Shown: positions 1 through 7,412, numbered from the stretch's first letter. The stretch is DNA of 15,844 bases from Eikenella sp963548155 (GCA_963548155.1 CAUUTP010000047.1:1-15844); one strand, 5' to 3'. Notes: generated from the letters alone by a model not told the origin. Numbers and translations are program-made.

Positions 1-82
1 CTTGATCCAACTTCAATAGTGGGAAGCGGTCGATGTGTTTGGCAATCATGGCTTGTGCGGTTTGCTGGAAGAAGGTGCTCAT
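1..82 (-). CDS. IS5-family transposase, N-terminal fragment (gene continues beyond the window)
   Basis: This is the first 27 codons of a transposase that would catalyse cut-and-paste movement of its IS. The reading frame on the minus strand starts with ATG at 82-80 and begins MSTFFQQTAQAMIAKHIDRF. I recognise this as the start of the IS1106-like IS5-family transposases of Neisseria. A Shine-Dalgarno-like AGGGG lies at 94-90, seven bases before the start. That motif is inside one arm of a 13-bp perfect hairpin (86-98 with 111-123), which should limit translation. Whether the rest of the gene is intact cannot be judged. The catalytic DDE residues are outside the window. Confidence 0.85.
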   Translation of the reverse strand, partial: MSTFFQQTAQAMIAKHIDRFPLLKLDQ

Positions 83-85
83 GAG

Positions 86-123
86 AAATCCCCTAAATGT
101 CTTGATGGGAATTTAGGGGATTT
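86..123 (-). promoter_or_regulatory. Hairpin over the transposase ribosome binding site
   Basis: A 13-base arm at 86-98 is perfectly complementary to 111-123, with a 12-base loop. On the minus-strand transcript the arm nearer the gene holds the AGGGG ribosome binding site. The structure should hide it, especially in read-through RNA that enters from outside the element. Sequestering hairpins of this kind are a known way for insertion sequences to stay silent. That this hairpin acts this way is inference. Confidence 0.6.
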
Positions 124-263
124 TGGGGAATTTTGCAAAGGTCTCAGGTAGCCTTTTATTGCGCAAATATATAAATCAAAATAAGGCAGTGAGCTTTTAA
201 TTCAGCGGGGTGAGTGAACACTATAGGTCTCAAATACAGTTACTGCACCACGCCAACACGAAC

Positions 264-310
264 AAAGCAGCCTACCAACCGCTATCGGTTGAGGCTGCTT
301 TTGTTTGTTT
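264..310. terminator. Probable bidirectional terminator downstream of the GlsB-family gene
   Basis: AAAGCAGCC (264-272) pairs with GGCTGCTTT (293-301). An inner CAACCG/CGGTTG stem continues it after a small bulge, around a short loop. On the plus strand the stem is followed by a T-rich run to 310. On the minus strand it is followed by a weaker one. It sits 16 bases past the minus-strand stop at 326, so its main job is probably ending that transcript. The stretch 146-263 before it shows no gene. Confidence 0.65.
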
Positions 311-325
311 GGTGAGACAGAGACC

Positions 326-562
326 TTATTTCCGCAGGCTTGCAAAGATAGCCAAAATACCCATGGCACCCAGCGTGGAGGCAATCCAGCCAGCAGGCTG
401 CCCGATGGCATACCAGCCCATCGTTTGCCCAACCCAGCTGGCCAGCACTGAGCCGCCGATGCCGAGCAGAGTGGTCATGATGATGCCCAAGCGTTGCCCG
501 CCAGGATACAGAAATTTAGCCAAAATACCGATGATGAAGCCAATGATGATAGTGCTGATCAT
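326..562 (-). CDS. GlsB/YeaQ/YmgE family small membrane protein (transglycosylase-associated protein)
   Basis: This is a 78-residue, very hydrophobic protein of the GlsB/YeaQ/YmgE family. Family members are small inner-membrane proteins often linked to stress responses, but their biochemical role is unknown. Three membrane segments are visible at about residues 1-18, 26-48 and 58-76. The family's glycine-rich pattern is present (GFIIG, LYPGG, GIGGS, GAMGI). I chose the ATG at 562 because AAGAGGAAA lies about ten bases upstream and because the protein then begins with its first membrane helix. The frame stays open to 658, but the extra 32 residues do not fit the family and run over a DUS. It is transcribed alone on the minus strand, toward the hairpin at 264-310. 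Promoter not identified. Confidence 0.85.
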   Translation of the reverse strand: MISTIIIGFIIGILAKFLYPGGQRLGIIMTTLLGIGGSVLASWVGQTMGWYAIGQPAGWIASTLGAMGILAIFASLRK

Positions 563-632
563 GGTTGGTTTTCCTCTTATGGTGTGGATAGATAGCATAC
601 ATATCAGGCAAATGGCCGGCTTTTCAAGAGAA

Positions 633-644
633 AGGCTACCTGAA
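633..644 (+). repeat. DNA uptake sequence (Eikenella dialect), single copy
   Basis: Exact AGGCTACCTGAA. DUS are bound by the ComP pilin during natural transformation in Neisseriaceae, and this 12-mer is the variant reported for Eikenella. This copy stands alone upstream of the GlsB-family gene and is not part of a hairpin. Confidence 0.9.
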
Positions 645-662
645 AAGTAGATAACCATCTAA

Positions 663-973
663 CGGCATGAAAACCCAAAATGTAGCAATCAAATTCATAT
701 CATGGGTGGCGAACACATTACCGGCCTAAAATTAGATTTAGTTTTTAGCAAACCATAAGGGCTATATCTTTTTATGTTTACAAAAGTTTTCAAAAATAGA
801 TGGGCAGCCATTGCAGTTGGCGGAAGGTTTATTTATAGATTTAATTAATTTAAATATATAATTTAATAAAAGATATTTTTATTGAGCAGTGAAATTATCT
901 GAGTGAAAACAAGCGTGATATGGTAGTTATTGTGGCGTTTGTGACTTGTATCAATGGGAAAAGTTAATGTTTC
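663..973. other. Non-coding AT-rich interval between the GlsB-family gene and POT transporter 1
   Basis: I find no supportable gene here on either strand. The core, 831-883, has 51 A/T out of 53 bases (two G, no C) with several short T/A runs and palindromes. That is far from the composition of the neighbouring genes. Such tracts often serve as upstream promoter elements or as sites for nucleoid proteins. It could also be old transferred DNA. No terminal repeats were seen to mark it as an element. Confidence 0.5.
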
Positions 974-1002
974 TTGACGAATATTATTGCGAAGATTAAG
1001 AT
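974..1002 (+). promoter_or_regulatory. Candidate sigma-70 promoter for POT transporter 1
   Basis: TTGACG (974-979, 5 of 6 to consensus) and TAAGAT (997-1002, 4 of 6) are separated by 17 bases, just downstream of the AT-rich tract. It would give a leader of roughly 260 bases before the start at 1273. That leader holds a small hairpin, CAACGGC (1118-1124) with GCCGTTG (1130-1136), but no gene I can support. Prediction by eye only. Confidence 0.4.
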
Positions 1003-1272
1003 TGCATTAACAATTTTCTCGGTTGATACGGCAATTGTGCTGCATTACTCCAACCGAGATGTCAAAGCATGTGCCGCTCGGCGGCAGCTTTATCACCCGA
1101 CGGCAGTACTGTAACGGCAACGGCAAGTGGCCGTTGTACAGAGTATGGCCGATTCAACGAATACCAACACTGGCATTTTTATGTTGTAAGGCAGATGTCT
1201 CAGTGCTGTAACGCCAGGTAACTCGGCGGGTTGGCCGGATTTCAAGTGAACCCTATTAAAGAGGACGCTATG

Positions 1273-2718
1273 ATGACTACGTCGACCGAAAAAAGATTCT
1301 TCGGCCACCCGCGACAGTTGGGTACGCTGTTCTACATTGAGATGTGGGAGCGCTTTGCCTTCTATGGCGGGCAATCTCTCTTGATGATTTATCTGTATTA
1401 CAAGGCTACCCAAGGCGGTGGCTTGGGCATGGATCAGTCACTCGCTGCAGGTATTGTAGGTGTGTATGGCGGTAGTATTTATTTGACCACTATCGTGGGT
1501 GGTTGGTTGGCTGACCGTGTGCTCGGCACCAAAAATACCCTGCTGTTGGCCACCGTTGTGATGCTTGGCGGTACCGTCCTCCTCGTATTACTACCAGGCT
1601 ATGCCAGCTTGATTGGCTTGCCATTCATCTCTTTGGGTAGTGGTAGTTTCAAAGCCACAGCCAGTGCCATGGTGGGTTCGCTCTATGAAGATGAATCAGA
1701 ACGTGAACTGCGCGATGCCGGTTTCTCCATTTTCTATACTGCCATCAACGTAGGTATCTTTATTGGTACCTTGCTGGTGGGCTATCTGCAGCCTAAATAC
1801 GGTTTCCGTGTGGCTTTTGCCGCTGCCATGGGTGGCATGGTGCTCTGTTTGATTACTTTGTTGCAAGGTCGCAGCAAATTGCCGGAAACACCGATTCCTA
1901 ATCCTCTGCCTAAAGAACAACGCGGTAAAGTGATTGGCATCGTGGCGGCTATTTTGGCCGTGATTGCTGGTGCAATCGGCTCAGGCTTGGTGAATTTGAG
2001 CAACTTCTCCAGCGTGATGTTGGGTTTGGTGTGCGTGATCAGTATTGGTTACTTCTTCGTGATGTTTGGTGACAAAAACTCCACCGAGGCCGACAAACGC
2101 CATCTGCTTGCCTATGTTCCCCTGTTCGTGGTGATGTGCTTGTTCTGGGCGATGTATTTGCAGATGTATAGTGTGGTAACTGTATATTTTGAAGAAACTG
2201 TACCGCGCAAGTTTGGTAGTTTTGAAGTACCGATTGCTTGGTTAGTTACTTTCCAGAGCTTAAGCGTTATCGTGCTAGCAAGTACCATGGCTGCATTGTG
2301 GACAAAAATGGGTAAACGCCAGCCCTCATCTCAGATGAAATTCGCCTTGGCCGCATTGGTAGCAGGTATCGCTTACTTGGCTTTCGTTCCCTTCTTGTCT
2401 ACTGGTACGCCAATGCCGATTGTTGTGTTGATGGTTATATTGGTACTGCTGACTGTGGCCGAACTGCTGCTCTCGCCGATTTCCTTGTCATTCGCTACCA
2501 AAGTTGCACCTGAAGCGTTTAAAACCCAGATGGTATCGTTCAACTTCCTAAGCTTGTCTTTGGGCTTTACCTTAGGCGGTGTGTTGGGCGACAAACTCTA
2601 TACTGCCGAATCGGCCACCAGCTACTACATCATGTTGGCCGGTATGGGTATCGGTTCTGCCGTGGTGCTGTTTGTAATGATGCCTATGCTCAAACGCCTG
2701 CTGCACGATGTGGACTAA
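1273..2718 (+). CDS. POT-family proton-dependent di/tripeptide transporter, copy 1 (intact)
   Basis: This is an inner-membrane symporter of the proton-dependent oligopeptide transporter family (POT/PTR2, major facilitator superfamily) that imports di- and tripeptides with protons. The protein has 481 residues, close to bacterial DtpA-type carriers, with about 14 hydrophobic segments. Visible signatures: the ExxERF helix-1 motif (E23, E26, R27, F28; EMWERFAFYG), the first PTR2 signature around GGWLADRVLGTKNT, and the second around FYTAINVG. I chose ATG 1273 because AAGAGGA (1259-1265) lies seven bases upstream and the paralogue at 2944 starts at the same place. ATG 1270 is possible. The open frame back to TTG 1231 has no binding site. 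It heads a plus-strand cluster of three paralogous transporters and two aminopeptidase P copies. The exact peptide preference cannot be read from sequence. Confidence 0.92.
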   Translation: MTTSTEKRFFGHPRQLGTLFYIEMWERFAFYGGQSLLMIYLYYKATQGGGLGMDQSLAAGIVGVYGGSIYLTTIVGGWLADRVLGTKNTLLLATVVMLGGTVLLVLLPGYASLIGLPFISLGSGSFKATASAMVGSLYEDESERELRDAGFSIFYTAINVGIFIGTLLVGYLQPKYGFRVAFAAAMGGMVLCLITLLQGRSKLPETPIPNPLPKEQRGKVIGIVAAILAVIAGAIGSGLVNLSNFSSVMLGLVCVISIGYFFVMFGDKNSTEADKRHLLAYVPLFVVMCLFWAMYLQMYSVVTVYFEETVPRKFGSFEVPIAWLVTFQSLSVIVLASTMAALWTKMGKRQPSSQMKFALAALVAGIAYLAFVPFLSTGTPMPIVVLMVILVLLTVAELLLSPISLSFATKVAPEAFKTQMVSFNFLSLSLGFTLGGVLGDKLYTAESATSYYIMLAGMGIGSAVVLFVMMPMLKRLLHDVD

Positions 2719-2750
2719 TGTATCAGCTAGCTTTGTGTGTAAGAGCGATC

Positions 2751-2778
2751 CGGGAATCTGCCTTCGGGCAGATTCCCG
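2751..2778 (+). terminator. UUCG-capped hairpin after POT transporter 1
   Basis: CGGGAATCTGCC (2751-2762) pairs perfectly with GGCAGATTCCCG (2767-2778) around the loop TTCG, closed by C-G. This is the extra-stable UUCG tetraloop. No T-run follows, so it is not a standard intrinsic terminator. It may protect the 3' end of the transporter mRNA or be a weak terminator. The rest of the gap, 2779-2930, shows no gene. Confidence 0.55.
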
Positions 2779-2943
2779 AAACAGTAGCAGTTTGCAAGGT
2801 CGTTGTGTGAAGCATGGGGTTGGTTTGCAATAAAGATAATTTGATGTGTTGGAGTAGTATGGCCAAAAGCCCCGTGCCGCACAGATGATTTGGATGGATG
2901 TTGCTGTATTTACAAATATAAGTAATATTTAAGGGCGTTAATA

Positions 2944-4387
2944 ATGAGTACGTCGACCGAGAAAAAATTCTTCGGCCATCCGCATCAGCTGGGAACACTA
3001 TTCCAAGTTGAGCTGTGGGAACGGTTCTCGTTCTACAGCATGCAGGCCATTCTGGTAATTTATCTGTCTTATCAATTGAGCCAAGGCGGCTTGGCTATGC
3101 CTAAGGCGCTGGCTGTGGGTATTGTTGGCGCCTATAGCGGCAGTATCTATCTTTCCACCATTATCGGCGGTTGGCTAGCCGACCGCGTGATCGGGTCTAA
3201 AAATACTTTATTCTTTGCGGTTGCCACCATGCTGGTGGGGCATATCCTGTTGGTGATGATTTCTGGTGTGGGTAGTTTGGCTGGTTTGCCGTTTATCGCC
3301 TTGGGTAGTGGTGGTGTGAAATCTGCCTGTAGCACCTTGGTGGGCTCTCTGTATGAAGATGAATCTACTCGTAATCTGCGCGATGCCGGTTTCTCCATTT
3401 TCTATACAGGCATCAATATCGGCAGTTTCTGTGGCTCACTAGTGGCAGGCTACCTGCAATCCAATATGGGTTTCCGCATGGCATTTGCCGGTGCGGTGGT
3501 GGGTATGGCGATTGGTTTGACTCTCTTTATTAAAGGTAAGAGTAAACTACCGGACTTGCCGCTGCCCAATCCATTGCCCAAAGAGCAGCGCGGTAAAGCC
3601 ATCGGCATGGCTGTAGCTATCGTGGCTGTTGTTGGCGGTTTGATTGCAGCCAATATCCTGCGTCTGGACAATTTCTCCAGTATTTTGCTGGGAGCAATAA
3701 GCTGCATCAGTATTGGTTATTTCTTCATGATGTTTAACGATAAACAGGCCACCGAGGCCGACAAGCGCCATATTATTGCGTATGTGCCGCTGTTTATTGC
3801 CATGTGCCTGTTCTGGGCGATTTATTCCCAAGTGTATAGTTCTGTAACCCTGTATTTCGATAAAACTGTGCCGCGCACTTTCGGCAGCTTTACTGTGCCG
3901 GTGGCTTGGCTGGTGACTTATCAGAGTTTGGTGGTGATTGTGCTGGCCAGTGTGATGGCGGCCTTGTGGACTAGAATGGGCACGCGTCAGCCGAAATCTC
4001 AGATGAAATTCACTTTAGCCATGCTGCTGCTGGGCTTAGGCTACTTAGGCTTCGTACCCTTCCTCTCTTCTGGTACGCCGATGCCGTTTTTTGTCTTAAT
4101 GTTGTTGTTGCTGGTGATCACTATCTCTGAGCTGTTGCTTTCGCCGATTTCCCTCTCATTTGCCACTTAAGGTTGCGCCGAAAGCGTTTAAAACCCAAAT
4201 GGTTGCGTTCAACTTCCTCACCCTTTCCCTCGGTTTCACACTGGGCGGGGTGCTGGGTGACCAGCTCTATACAGATGATACAGCTACCCAGTATTTCATT
4301 ATCTTGGCCGGTTTAGGCATCGGTTCCTTTGCGATCTTGCTGCTACTGTTGCCGAAACTCAACCAACTGCTGCACGACGTAGATTAA
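2944..4387 (+). pseudogene. POT-family di/tripeptide transporter, copy 2, disrupted by a 1-base frameshift
   Basis: This is a paralogue of copies 1 and 3. It starts with ATG 2944 behind AAGGG (2931-2935), eight bases upstream, and has the same MSTSTEK-type start as copy 1. The ELWERFSFY motif, GGWLADRVIGSKNT and FYTGINIG are all present. The frame ends early at TAA 4168-4170, after residue 408. The missing end is found one frame over, at about 4169-4387 (KVAPKAF to LLHDVD). At the same place copies 1 and 3 read ACC-AAA-(G/A)T, while here the sequence is ACTTAAGGTT, so one extra T at 4167/4168 explains the break. Removing it would give about 480 residues. The short product would lack roughly the last two membrane helices and is unlikely to work. 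The rest of the gene is not decayed, so the lesion is recent or could be a sequencing error. Confidence 0.88.
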
Positions 4388-4397
4388 AGCCTAGCGG

Positions 4398-4442
4398 TTT
4401 TCAGGTAGCCTCAACAGACTCCAAAGTGAGGCTACCTGAAAA
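4398..4442. terminator. DUS-pair hairpin after POT copy 2
   Basis: Two exact DUS in opposite orientation (4400-4411 and 4429-4440) form part of a 16-bp perfect stem, 4398-4413 with 4427-4442, around a 13-base loop. Inverted DUS pairs after stop codons are common Neisseriaceae terminators. There is no long T-run here because the T bases lie inside the stem. It starts ten bases past the stop at 4387. Confidence 0.75.
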
Positions 4443-4620
4443 TGCAACTTCAACATAGCGAAAGCATCATGGAGCGAAGTTTCTACGGAGCGACGCTCAT
4501 TCAACCGATTCAAACTTAATTTTCCACACTTCCGCCCGTATCCGATTGCACCCGATTGCAGGCCGGGGGTGTAGCTGCGCCTACTGTTGCAGTGGGAAAT
4601 TAAAAAAATACATATTATAC

Positions 4621-4626
4621 AAGGAG
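4621..4626 (+). promoter_or_regulatory. Ribosome binding site of the dead aminopeptidase P copy
   Basis: A perfect AAGGAG lies eight bases before the ATA at 4635, which aligns with the start ATG of the intact paralogue. The site survives although its start codon does not, which shows where translation used to begin. Confidence 0.65.
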
Positions 4627-4634
4627 TAATTGAA

Positions 4635-5520
4635 ATAACCGCATCTTATGCTCAACGCTTGGCTGCCTTGCGCGCCGCCATGAAAGCAAAAAACATCGAC
4701 GCCTGGATTATCCCCACCGCCGACCCGCATCTTTCCGAATACCTGCCAGCCCGCTGGGAAGGCCGCTACTGGCTCACCGGCGCCGGCACGCTGATTACCA
4801 CCGCCGATATTTCCGAATTGTGGGTGGACGGCCGCTATTGGGAGCACGCAGAAGATTGCCTAGCCGGCACCGGCACCGTGCTGGGCAAACTCGTTACCGG
4901 CACGCCCCATGTGGATTCCCTGATTAAAAACCTGAAATCCGGCGCTGTGGTCGGCATTGCTCCCGATGTATTGTCGCTGAGCGAAAAACGCTATTTGGAA
5001 AGCCAGCTGGGCAAAGCAGGAATCAGCCTGCGCCACGATATTGATTTACTGGACGATATCTGGACCGACCGCCCCGGCGCATCCGATAAGCCCGTATTCG
5101 CCCAGAAAGCCCAGTTTGTGCCCGAAAGCACCGCCCAGAAAATCGAACGCATCCGCCAAGCCATGCAGGCAGCTGGTGCCGACCACCACTTGGTATCCGG
5201 TCTGGACGATATCGCCTGGATTACCAACCTGCGCGGCAGCGACGTACCATACGACCCGATTTTCCTGTCTTATCTGCTGATTAGCGGCAAAGAAGCCACC
5301 CTGTTTGTGGATGAGGCCAAGCTCGATGCCGACAGCAAAAAAGTATTGGCCGATGCCCATGTGGCCGTTGCCCCCTATGCCGACGTGGGCAAACCCCAAC
5401 GCACATTTTCAGGTAGCCTTTACCGCTATATAAGAACGAGAAAATCACTAGGCGGCACACTCTATCCGGTTTGCCCGAAAATCCCCGAAAGGCACGGTAT
5501 TCGGCGCCTGTAAAGCATTT
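4635..5520 (+). pseudogene. Aminopeptidase P (M24B) copy A: start codon lost and catalytic half missing
   Basis: This is a remnant of a paralogue of the aminopeptidase at 7670. It aligns with roughly residues 1-302 of that 598-residue protein, i.e. the non-catalytic N-terminal creatinase-type domains. Shared stretches include AQRLAALR, ADPH.SEYLP, LWVD.RYWE and LDDIAWITNLR. The codon matching the paralogue's ATG is ATA (4635) behind an intact AAGGAG. The only other in-frame start, TTG 4587, has no binding site. After DVGK (about 5394) the alignment needs a 12-base insertion. It then passes through a DUS (5408-5419) coding for SGSL, shifts frame, and fades near GTVFGACK (about 5490-5517). The in-frame stop is at 5511-5513. 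None of the metal-binding motifs of M24 peptidases is present, so no peptidase activity is possible. The outer limits are approximate. Confidence 0.85.
5408..5419 (-). repeat. DNA uptake sequence inside the aminopeptidase P remnant
   Basis: Exact TTCAGGTAGCCT (plus-strand reading), without an inverted partner. It lies where the alignment with the intact paralogue starts to break down, and in frame it encodes SGSL at the position where the intact copy also has SGSL. Confidence 0.85.
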
Positions 5521-5567
5521 TGGTTTGGCCGCTGGGAAAATAAATGTTGGGAAATGCAAATTTATGC

Positions 5568-5596
5568 TTGCACGCAGGCGCAGTGCATACTAATAT
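5568..5596 (+). promoter_or_regulatory. Weak candidate promoter for POT transporter 3
   Basis: TTGCAC (5568-5573) and TAATAT (5591-5596) are separated by 17 bases. Matches to consensus are only 3 and 4 of 6. It lies in the 290-base interval before the third transporter, where I see no gene I can support. Low confidence. Confidence 0.25.
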
Positions 5597-5756
5597 TTGT
5601 CGCACCAAGTCCCCCTTTGTGCAAGAGAAAACGGATGCGGCTTTCATTTGGATACCGCCCGTATTTTTCTGCCAAAGGAGGAATTATTTTTTTGTTGCAA
5701 CAGTGCCGCTTGGCCGGAAGCAGGCTTGCCATGGTTGGATGGGCGCAACGCAGCAT

Positions 5757-5769
5757 TTTTTAGGTAGCC
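5757..5769 (-). repeat. Degenerate DNA uptake sequence upstream of POT transporter 3
   Basis: TTTAGGTAGCCT differs from the exact DUS by one base (C to T at the third position). It is a single copy in the leader region of the third transporter. Confidence 0.5.
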
Positions 5770-5813
5770 TGTATTCAGGCATAGAAAAACAGATCATTAG
5801 TAAGGAACACCTT

Positions 5814-7301
5814 ATGACTACACCAACCAATGAACAGCTTGCCACTCCTTCCCCCACGGGTGGAGAAGATCAAGGCAAATTTTTCGGCCACCCGCGCCAG
5901 CTGGGTACTTTATTCCACATCGAGCTGTGGGAACGTTTCTCGTTTTACGGCATGCAGGCCATCCTGCTGATTTATTTGTATTACGAGGTTTCCAAGGGCG
6001 GCTTGGGCATGGATGAAACCAAGGCTGCCGGCATCGTGGGTGCATATAACGGCAGTATCTATCTGGCCACCATCCTGAGCGGTTGGCTGTCTGACCGTAT
6101 CTTGGGCGCAGAAAAAACGCTGTTTTTGTCTGGCGTGGTGGTGATGCTGGGGCACGTTGTATTGTCAGCCTTGCCCAATATGAGTGGTTTGGTGATCGGC
6201 CTGTTGCTGATTGCTTTGGGCAGTGGCGGGGTGAAGTCTTCCGCCGGTGCGATGGTGGGTTCACTATATGAGTCTGAATCCACACGTGATTTGCGCGATG
6301 CCGGTTTTTCCATTTTCTACACTGCCATCAATATCGGCGGCTTTGTCGGCCCGCTGATTGTGGGCGTATTGCAGGTGCAATTCGGTTTCCACTATGGTTT
6401 CGGCGCTGCTGCCGTGGGCATGGCTTTTGGTTTGTGGCAATACTGGCGTGGCCGTGTTTCCCTGCCGCATACCCCGCCGGCCAATCCGCTGCCCAAACAG
6501 AAATACGGCGTTGCACTCGGTGTGGCTGCTGCCGGGTTGGCAGTAATCGGTGGCTGTATCGCCACTGGCTTGCTGCGTTTGGATAACTTCTCACAAGTTC
6601 TATTGGGTACAGTAATTCTTACCAGCCTGCTGTATTTCGTACGTCTGTTTTGCGATTCTCAGGTTACCAAAACCGAGAAACAGCATATGCTGGCCTATGT
6701 GCCGCTGTTTATTGTGATGTGCTTGTTCTGGGCGGTATGGTCGCAGGTGTTCACGGTGGTTACCGTGTATTTCGACCAAACTTCACAGCGCGTGGTGGGC
6801 GGGTTTGAAATTCCCGTGGCTTGGTTGAGCTCTTTGCAGAGTTTGTGGGTGATTGTGTTTGCCGGCGTGATGGCAGCTTTGTGGACCAAAATGGGCCACC
6901 GTCAGCCGAGAACGCCGATGAAATTCACCATGGCCATGATTATTTTGGGCGTGTCTTATTTGTGTTTCATCCCGTTCTTATCGACCGGAAAAGTGATGCC
7001 GCTCACCATCATGGCGCTGCTGCTGCTCACCATCACCATTTCTGAATTGCTGCTTTCGCCGATTTCGCTGTCGTTTGCCACCAAAATCGCACCGCAATCG
7101 TTTAAAACGCAGATGGTGTCGTTCAATTTCCTGACCTTGTCGCTGGGTTTCACTTTGGGTGGGGTGTTGGTGGACGAGTGCTATGTGCCGGAAAAAGCTG
7201 TAGAGTTTTACGTCCTGCTCGGTGCATTGGGTATCGGCGGTGGCGTGTTGCTGATGGTGATGATGCCGATGTTGAACCGTATGCTGCGTGATGTAGATTA
7301 A
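5814..7301 (+). CDS. POT-family proton-dependent di/tripeptide transporter, copy 3 (intact)
   Basis: This is a 495-residue inner-membrane peptide:proton symporter of the same family as copies 1 and 2. It carries a longer cytoplasmic N-terminus (about 20 extra residues, rich in T, P and G) before the shared GKFFGHPRQLGTLF. Signatures: ELWERFSFYG in helix 1, GWLSDRILGAEKT as the first PTR2 signature, FYTAINIG as the second. The C-terminal LLLSPISLSFATKIAP, where copy 2 is broken, is intact. ATG 5814 was chosen because AAGGA (5802-5806) lies seven bases upstream. The frame is open back to 5544, but that part is unlike any transporter. The gene lies between the dead and the intact aminopeptidase P copies and is followed by a strong terminator at 7413. 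It is more divergent from copies 1 and 2 in the central linker (NPLPKQKYG against NPLPKEQRG), so it may differ in substrate preference. Confidence 0.92.
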   Translation: MTTPTNEQLATPSPTGGEDQGKFFGHPRQLGTLFHIELWERFSFYGMQAILLIYLYYEVSKGGLGMDETKAAGIVGAYNGSIYLATILSGWLSDRILGAEKTLFLSGVVVMLGHVVLSALPNMSGLVIGLLLIALGSGGVKSSAGAMVGSLYESESTRDLRDAGFSIFYTAINIGGFVGPLIVGVLQVQFGFHYGFGAAAVGMAFGLWQYWRGRVSLPHTPPANPLPKQKYGVALGVAAAGLAVIGGCIATGLLRLDNFSQVLLGTVILTSLLYFVRLFCDSQVTKTEKQHMLAYVPLFIVMCLFWAVWSQVFTVVTVYFDQTSQRVVGGFEIPVAWLSSLQSLWVIVFAGVMAALWTKMGHRQPRTPMKFTMAMIILGVSYLCFIPFLSTGKVMPLTIMALLLLTITISELLLSPISLSFATKIAPQSFKTQMVSFNFLTLSLGFTLGGVLVDECYVPEKAVEFYVLLGALGIGGGVLLMVMMPMLNRMLRDVD

Positions 7302-7383
7302 ATCATTTCAGACGAATTATTTTTCTCCATAAGTCAAATTGGTCTGGTATAGAAGGAAGAAGAGTATTCGGTATGAAATAATT

Positions 7384-7395
7384 TTCAGGTAGCCT
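7384..7395 (-). repeat. DNA uptake sequence between POT transporter 3 and its terminator
   Basis: Exact TTCAGGTAGCCT. The next bases make the near-palindrome TTCAGGTAGCCTGAA, but there is no second exact DUS nearby. Confidence 0.85.
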
Positions 7396-7412
7396 GAAGC
7401 TATCCAATCATT

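Larger units (their letters stand above)
1..145 (-). mobile_element. End of an IS5-family (IS1106-like) insertion sequence, cut by the window edge
   Basis: This is the terminal part of an insertion sequence that continues past base 1. Seen: a minus-strand reading frame opens at 82 with a transposase-like N-terminus. It is preceded by a leader beginning at about 145 with GAGACCTTTGCAAAATTCCC on the minus strand. From memory, this resembles the ends of IS1106-like IS5-family elements common in Neisseria. The outer tip at 145 abuts AGGTAGCCT (146-154), which is 9 of the 12 bases of the Eikenella uptake sequence, so the element probably inserted into or beside a DUS. The other end and the target duplication are outside the window, so the exact boundary is inferred. 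Confidence 0.75.

Noticed and set aside
210..650. 146-residue plus-strand open frame over the GlsB-family gene
   Set aside because: It runs antisense through a clear three-helix GlsB/YeaQ-type protein, through a terminator hairpin and a DUS, and has no recognisable domain.
1231..1272. TTG start for POT transporter 1
   Set aside because: No ribosome binding site before it, while AAGAGGA sits just before ATG 1270/1273 and the paralogue starts at the same place.
5544..5813. 90-residue N-terminal extension of POT transporter 3
   Set aside because: The sequence is unlike any transporter. The family homology and the AAGGA site both point to ATG 5814.
7306..7317. TTCAGACGAATT after POT transporter 3, like the start of a Neisseria-type uptake sequence
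   Set aside because: Only 8-9 of 12 bases match any Neisseria dialect, and exact Eikenella-type copies lie nearby, so chance is the simpler explanation.
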